Below are positions 60,166-64,000 of a stretch of DNA of 64,000 nucleotides, in pieces. How positions within the stretch are numbered: position 1 is the first letter of the stretch; each line of letters opens with the position of its first letter. Made by a program: the position numbers and the translations under genes. The DNA is taken from assembly GCF_019565505.1 (NCBI RefSeq), contig NZ_CP067378.1, positions 2,170,001-2,234,000 on the forward strand. Reading direction: 5' to 3'. Origin of the DNA: Flavobacterium davisii (lineage in GTDB: Bacteria; Bacteroidota; Bacteroidia; Flavobacteriales; Flavobacteriaceae). The notes under the pieces are model-generated. The model searched no databases. It was not told the origin of the DNA and saw only the letters and a list, made by a program, of their open reading frames with translations.

Positions 60166-61672
60166 ATTGATGTGTTTTTTTTGAATTAGAAGTATCCTTT
60201 ATGATGGTTTTCATTTCGGTCATGGCAGAACGTAATTGGGCACCACAAATCTCAATAGAATGACTTCTAATAGCTTTATTAACAGTTACTAATTCAAAAT
60301 TATCTACTTCTTTATTGGTTTTATTATTATAATTTTGACCTATTAAGTTAAGGTTTACTTTTTTCATAAAATTAGCAAGTAATGGTTTACACGCATGATC
60401 AAACAAATAGCAACCATATTCTGCTGTATCTGAAATTACACGATTCATTTCAAATAATTTTTTACGAGCAATTGTATTGGCTATTAACGGTGTTTCGTGT
60501 AACGATTCATAATAAGCAGATTCTTCTTTTATTCCTGCTGCAATCATTGTTTCATAAGCTAACTCTACACCTGATTTTACAAAAGCAACCATAAGAGTAG
60601 CATTATCAAAATATTCTTGTTCGGTAATTTCTAGTGTGGTAGTGGGTGTTTTTTCAAAGGCTGTTTCTGCTGTAGCGGCTCTCCATGAGAGTAATTTTTT
60701 ATCGTCTTCTGCCCAATCTTCCATCATAGTTTTAGAAAACGTACCGGATAAAATAGCATCCATGTGTTTATCAAATAACGGTGTCATTATTTCCTTTAAT
60801 TCTTCGGATAGTTTAAAAGCTTCTATTTTTGCTGCATTGGAAAGTCGATCCATCATATTGGTAATTCCTCCAATTTTTAAGGCTTCTGTTATTACTTCCC
60901 AACCATATTGTATTAATTTAGAAGCATAACTCGGTTCTATTCCTTTTTCAATCATTTTATCAAAGCATAAGATAGATCCTGTTTGAAGTAATCCGCAAAG
61001 TATGGTTTGTTCTCCCATTAAATCGGATTTTACTTCCGCTACAAATGAAGATTTTAAGACTCCTGCATGATGTCCTCCTATACCCACACAATATGCTTTT
61101 GCAATTTCTAGTCCGTCTTTATTAGGATTATTTTCTGTATGTACTGCAATTAATGTAGGAACTCCAAAACCTCTTAAATATTCATTGCGTAATTCAGATC
61201 CCGGTGATTTGGGTGCAATCATAATAACTGTTATGTCTTCTCTAATTTTAATACCTTCTTCTACAATATTAAAACCATGAGAATAAGAAAGACAGGCTCC
61301 TTTTTTCATTAAGGGTACTATCTTAGTTATTACTTTTGTATGTTGCTTGTCTGGTGTTAAATTAGAAACTAAATCAGCTGTTGGTATTAATTCTTCTAAA
61401 GTTCCTACTTTAAATCCATTAGAAGAAGCTTTCAAAAAGGATTCTCTTTTGTTTTCGATAGCTTCTTTACGGAGTGCGTATGCTACATTTAATCCACTAT
61501 CTCTTAAATTTTGTCCTTGTGCTAACCCTTGTGCTCCACAACCAATAATGATGATTTTTTTGTTTAAAAGTTTATCTACTCCATTTGTAAATTCATTTTT
61601 ATCCATGAATTCGCATTTAGCTAATTCTTGTACTTTAAGTCTATGAGGTAAAGTATTAAAATAATTTTCCAT
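60152..61672 (-). CDS. ilvC: Ketol-acid reductoisomerase (class II type)
   Basis: NADPH-dependent isomerase-reductase of valine and isoleucine synthesis, 506 residues, the long E. coli-like form. Rossmann motif [20 protein letters not shown], then [22 protein letters not shown], and the Mg ligands in [17 protein letters not shown] start at [17 protein letters not shown] (61670-61672), which agrees with the family; an upstream ATG would overlap the end of ilvN and add 19 residues. Between ilvN and ilvA in one leftward operon. Confidence 0.94.
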   Translation of the reverse strand: MENYFNTLPHRLKVQELAKCEFMDKNEFTNGVDKLLNKKIIIIGCGAQGLAQGQNLRDSGLNVAYALRKEAIENKRESFLKASSNGFKVGTLEELIPTADLVSNLTPDKQHTKVITKIVPLMKKGACLSYSHGFNIVEEGIKIREDITVIMIAPKSPGSELRNEYLRGFGVPTLIAVHTENNPNKDGLEIAKAYCVGIGGHHAGVLKSSFVAEVKSDLMGEQTILCGLLQTGSILCFDKMIEKGIEPSYASKLIQYGWEVITEALKIGGITNMMDRLSNAAKIEAFKLSEELKEIMTPLFDKHMDAILSGTFSKTMMEDWAEDDKKLLSWRAATAETAFEKTPTTTLEITEQEYFDNATLMVAFVKSGVELAYETMIAAGIKEESAYYESLHETPLIANTIARKKLFEMNRVISDTAEYGCYLFDHACKPLLANFMKKVNLNLIGQNYNNKTNKEVDNFELVTVNKAIRSHSIEICGAQLRSAMTEMKTIIKDTSNSKKTHQYELV

Positions 61673-61697
61673 AATATTTATTTTTTTGTTGTATGGT

Positions 61698-62279
61698 TTA
61701 TAATTCAAAACAGGTTGTAAGTATTTCATTTGTTCTTTTTGAAATTGCAGTTGAATTATTTCTTTCCAATTTGTTTATTTTTTGATGTATTCCTTTATTG
61801 TCTTTGATAATGGCTATACGGGAACTTCTGACAAATTCGATAAGTTGATATTCTCCTAATTTTTTTAAAAGTTTTTCTATTTCTTCTTGTTGTCCAGTTG
61901 TTTCAAAAACAGTATAATCTTCTCTAATAACCACAGCTCTAGCTCCATATTCACGTAATAATCTTTCTACTTGTACTTCTTTCATGGCAACTGAGGTAGG
62001 AACCTTATATAAAGCCATTTGTTGCCAAATAATTTCATCATTTGTATTGTAAAAAACTTTTAATACATCTATTAATTTTTCTAATTGTCGTGCCAAATTT
62101 TTAATTTTTTCTTCTGTTTCATTGATGACTAATGTAAATCTATAGATATTTTCAATTTCACTAGGTGATGTATTGAGGCTTTCGATATTTATCTTTCTTC
62201 TTGAAAAAAGGATCGAAATTTTAGTTATTAATCCTATATGGTTTTCTGTGTAGATTGTTAATGTGTATTCATTTTTCAT
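61698..62279 (-). CDS. ilvN: Acetolactate synthase small (regulatory) subunit
   Basis: 193 residues. N-terminal ACT domain ([37 protein letters not shown]) that binds feedback amino acids, followed by the C-terminal regulatory part ([27 protein letters not shown]). Ten bases after the large-subunit gene. Confidence 0.93.
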   Translation of the reverse strand: MKNEYTLTIYTENHIGLITKISILFSRRKINIESLNTSPSEIENIYRFTLVINETEEKIKNLARQLEKLIDVLKVFYNTNDEIIWQQMALYKVPTSVAMKEVQVERLLREYGARAVVIREDYTVFETTGQQEEIEKLLKKLGEYQLIEFVRSSRIAIIKDNKGIHQKINKLERNNSTAISKRTNEILTTCFEL

Positions 62280-62289
62280 AATCTAAATT

Positions 62290-64000
62290 TTATATTTCTT
62301 CTTTAGATAAAACAATTTGCGCAACTCCTCTTCCTTGTGGCACCATAGGAAATACATTGTCTTCTTTAGCCACTTTTATTTCTAATAGATAGGCTTTTTT
62401 ATATTCTAAAAATTCTTGTAAGGTTTGTTTTAAAAGGTTTCTTTCCGCTATTTGTGCGCCTTTTATACCATATCCTTTTGCTACTTGAACAAAATCAGGA
62501 CTTTGAATATCTGTAAATGAGTATCTTTTTTCATGAAATAGTTCTTGCCATTGGCGAACCATTCCTAAAAAACTATTATTTAGAATTAGAATTTTTACAT
62601 TGGGTTGAAATTGCATAATGGTTCCTAATTCTTGAATATTCATTTGCGCTCCACCATCTCCCATAATAGCAACAACTTGTCTTTCAGGGGCTCCAAATTT
62701 AGCTCCAATTGCGGCTGGTAAAGCAAACCCCATGGTTCCTAAACCACCACTGGTTATATTACTTCTTGTTTTGTTTTGTAAAGCATAACGACAAGCTATC
62801 ATTTGATGTTGACCAACATCTGTTACAATAATTGCGTCTCCTTTAGTAAGTTCATTAAGGGTTTGAATTACTTCTCCCATTGTAAGTTCTCCTTCGGTTG
62901 GAAAGAGTTCTTTGTGAATTAAAAGAGAGTTTTCTTTTTCTTTTTTATTCTAAATTCTTTCATCCATTCAGGATGGCTGTTGGTTTTTAGTAACTGGGTT
63001 ACTTTAGGTAAGGTTTCCTTACAATCTCCCCAAACAGGAACCCATGTTTTAACATTTTTATCCACCTCAGCAGGGTCTATATCAAAATGAATGACTTTTG
63101 CTTGTTTTGCATATAAATCGAGTCTTCCTGTTACTCTATCATCAAAACGCATTCCTATTGCTATTAGAACATCACATTCATTAGTTAGATAATTAGGTGC
63201 ATAATTTCCGTGCATGCCTACCATTCCTACACCAAGTGGATGATGAGTGGGTATGGCACTCATTCCCATTATTGTCCAAGCGGTAGGGAGTCCCCTCTTT
63301 TTCAATAAATTTTTGAATTCTTTTTCCGCATTTCCTAAGATTACGCCTTGTCCAAAAACTACTAAGGGCTTTTTAGCATTATTAATTAATTGGGCTGCTT
63401 TTTCTATATATTCTTGTCTTATAATGGGTTTTTCTCGGTAGCTTCTTATATAATCACATGGTTTATATCCTTTATATTCAAATAGTTGAAGCTGTGCATT
63501 TTTTGCTATATCGATCAATACAGGTCCTGGTCTACCACTGCCAGCTAAATAAAAAGCTTTAGCTAATATGATAGGGATTTCATTGGCATCTGTAATTTGA
63601 TAATTCCATTTAGTTACTGGTGCTGAAATATTAATGATATCTGTTTCTTGAAAAGCGTCTGTTCCTAATAAATGAGCAAATACTTGTCCTGTAATACATA
63701 CTAGTGGTGTGGAGTCTATCATAGCATCGGCTAGTCCTGTTACTAAATTTGTGGCTCCTGGTCCACTAGTTGCTAAAACCACTCCTGTTTTGCCACTGGC
63801 TCTTGAAAATCCTTGTGCTGCATGAATAGCTCCTTGTTCGTGCCTAACTAAAATATGGTGTATTTGGTGACTATAATCAAATAAGGCATCGTATATAGGC
63901 ATAATAGCACCTCCCGGATACCCAAAAATGGTTTTAATTCCTTCAGAAAGTAAGGCGTCTAATACGGCTATGCTTCCTGATATTTGTCTTGTTTTGTTTA
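62290..64000 (-). CDS. ilvB: Acetolactate synthase large subunit, N-terminus beyond the window (one frameshift)
   Basis: ThDP enzyme making acetolactate and acetohydroxybutyrate. The frame is open to the right edge, where it reads ISGSIAVLDALLSEGIKTIF then GYPGGAIMPIYDAL; the catalytic Glu lies in LVRHEQGAIHAAQG. The C-terminal ThDP/Mg motif is IMGDGGAQMNIQELGTI...LILNN. The frame breaks near 62938-62945 in an A-run (minus strand); one more A gives FRIKKEKENSLLIHKELFPT and joins both parts. Only the first few residues are missing. Confidence 0.94.

Overview
The window looks like a piece of a Flavobacterium-type genome (phylum Bacteroidota, family Flavobacteriaceae). The evidence is low GC outside the rRNA genes, promoters of the TTG-N19-TAnnTTTG type, a near absence of Shine-Dalgarno sequences, a gliding-motility lipoprotein (GldD), a 14-subunit complex I with a short NuoG, alternative complex III (actA-F) followed by coxBA, and 16S rRNA of Flavobacteriia type. 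The species cannot be named from this window.

Layout. 1-1838 (minus): an efflux operon, TolC then an HlyD-type adaptor cut by the left edge. 1967-4029 (minus): mutY, ssb, gldD. 4160-6354 (plus): an HU-family protein, a 30-residue basic peptide and RNase G/E. 6456-20110 (plus): nuoA to nuoN, interrupted between nuoH and nuoI by an ORF6N-domain gene. 20183-20572 (minus): a SPOR protein. 20675-32233 (plus): actA-F then coxB and coxA. With the nuo genes these encode most of an aerobic respiratory chain: NADH to quinone (complex I), quinol to cytochrome c (ACIII), cytochrome c to oxygen. 32328-33657: an outer-membrane barrel protein and a membrane protein, convergent. 33658-34335: AT-rich and apparently empty. 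34336-51157: three complete rRNA operons (16S, tRNA-Ile, tRNA-Ala, 23S, 5S) in direct tandem with a spacing of about 5.6 kb and no protein gene between them. 51421-58863: a predicted 4-hydroxyproline catabolic cluster (deaminase, aldehyde dehydrogenase, epimerase, FAD dehydrogenase) with a divergent AraC regulator and an S37-type secreted peptidase. 58921-64000 (minus): ilvB (cut by the right edge), ilvN, ilvC, ilvA.

Sequence quality matters here. At least fourteen genes carry single frameshifts that break otherwise normal, highly conserved proteins. They fall into two classes: homopolymer A/T runs, and sites where the intact codons require CCTGG/CCAGG but the sequence shows CCGG, CCGAGG or similar. 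The same CCWGG corruption appears at universally conserved positions of the rRNA genes and differs between the three copies. I therefore annotate these genes as single intact CDSs with corrected spans, not as pseudogenes. I suspect base-modification-linked basecalling error, which would imply a Dcm-like CCWGG methylation in this organism.

The most interesting biological items are the tandem triple rRNA array with mosaic 23S differences, the ORF6N gene lodged in the nuo operon with a perfect 12+3+12 palindrome in its coding sequence, a dispersed family of GC-rich nested palindromes, the hydroxyproline/peptidase cluster, and the absence of gldE between ssb and gldD.
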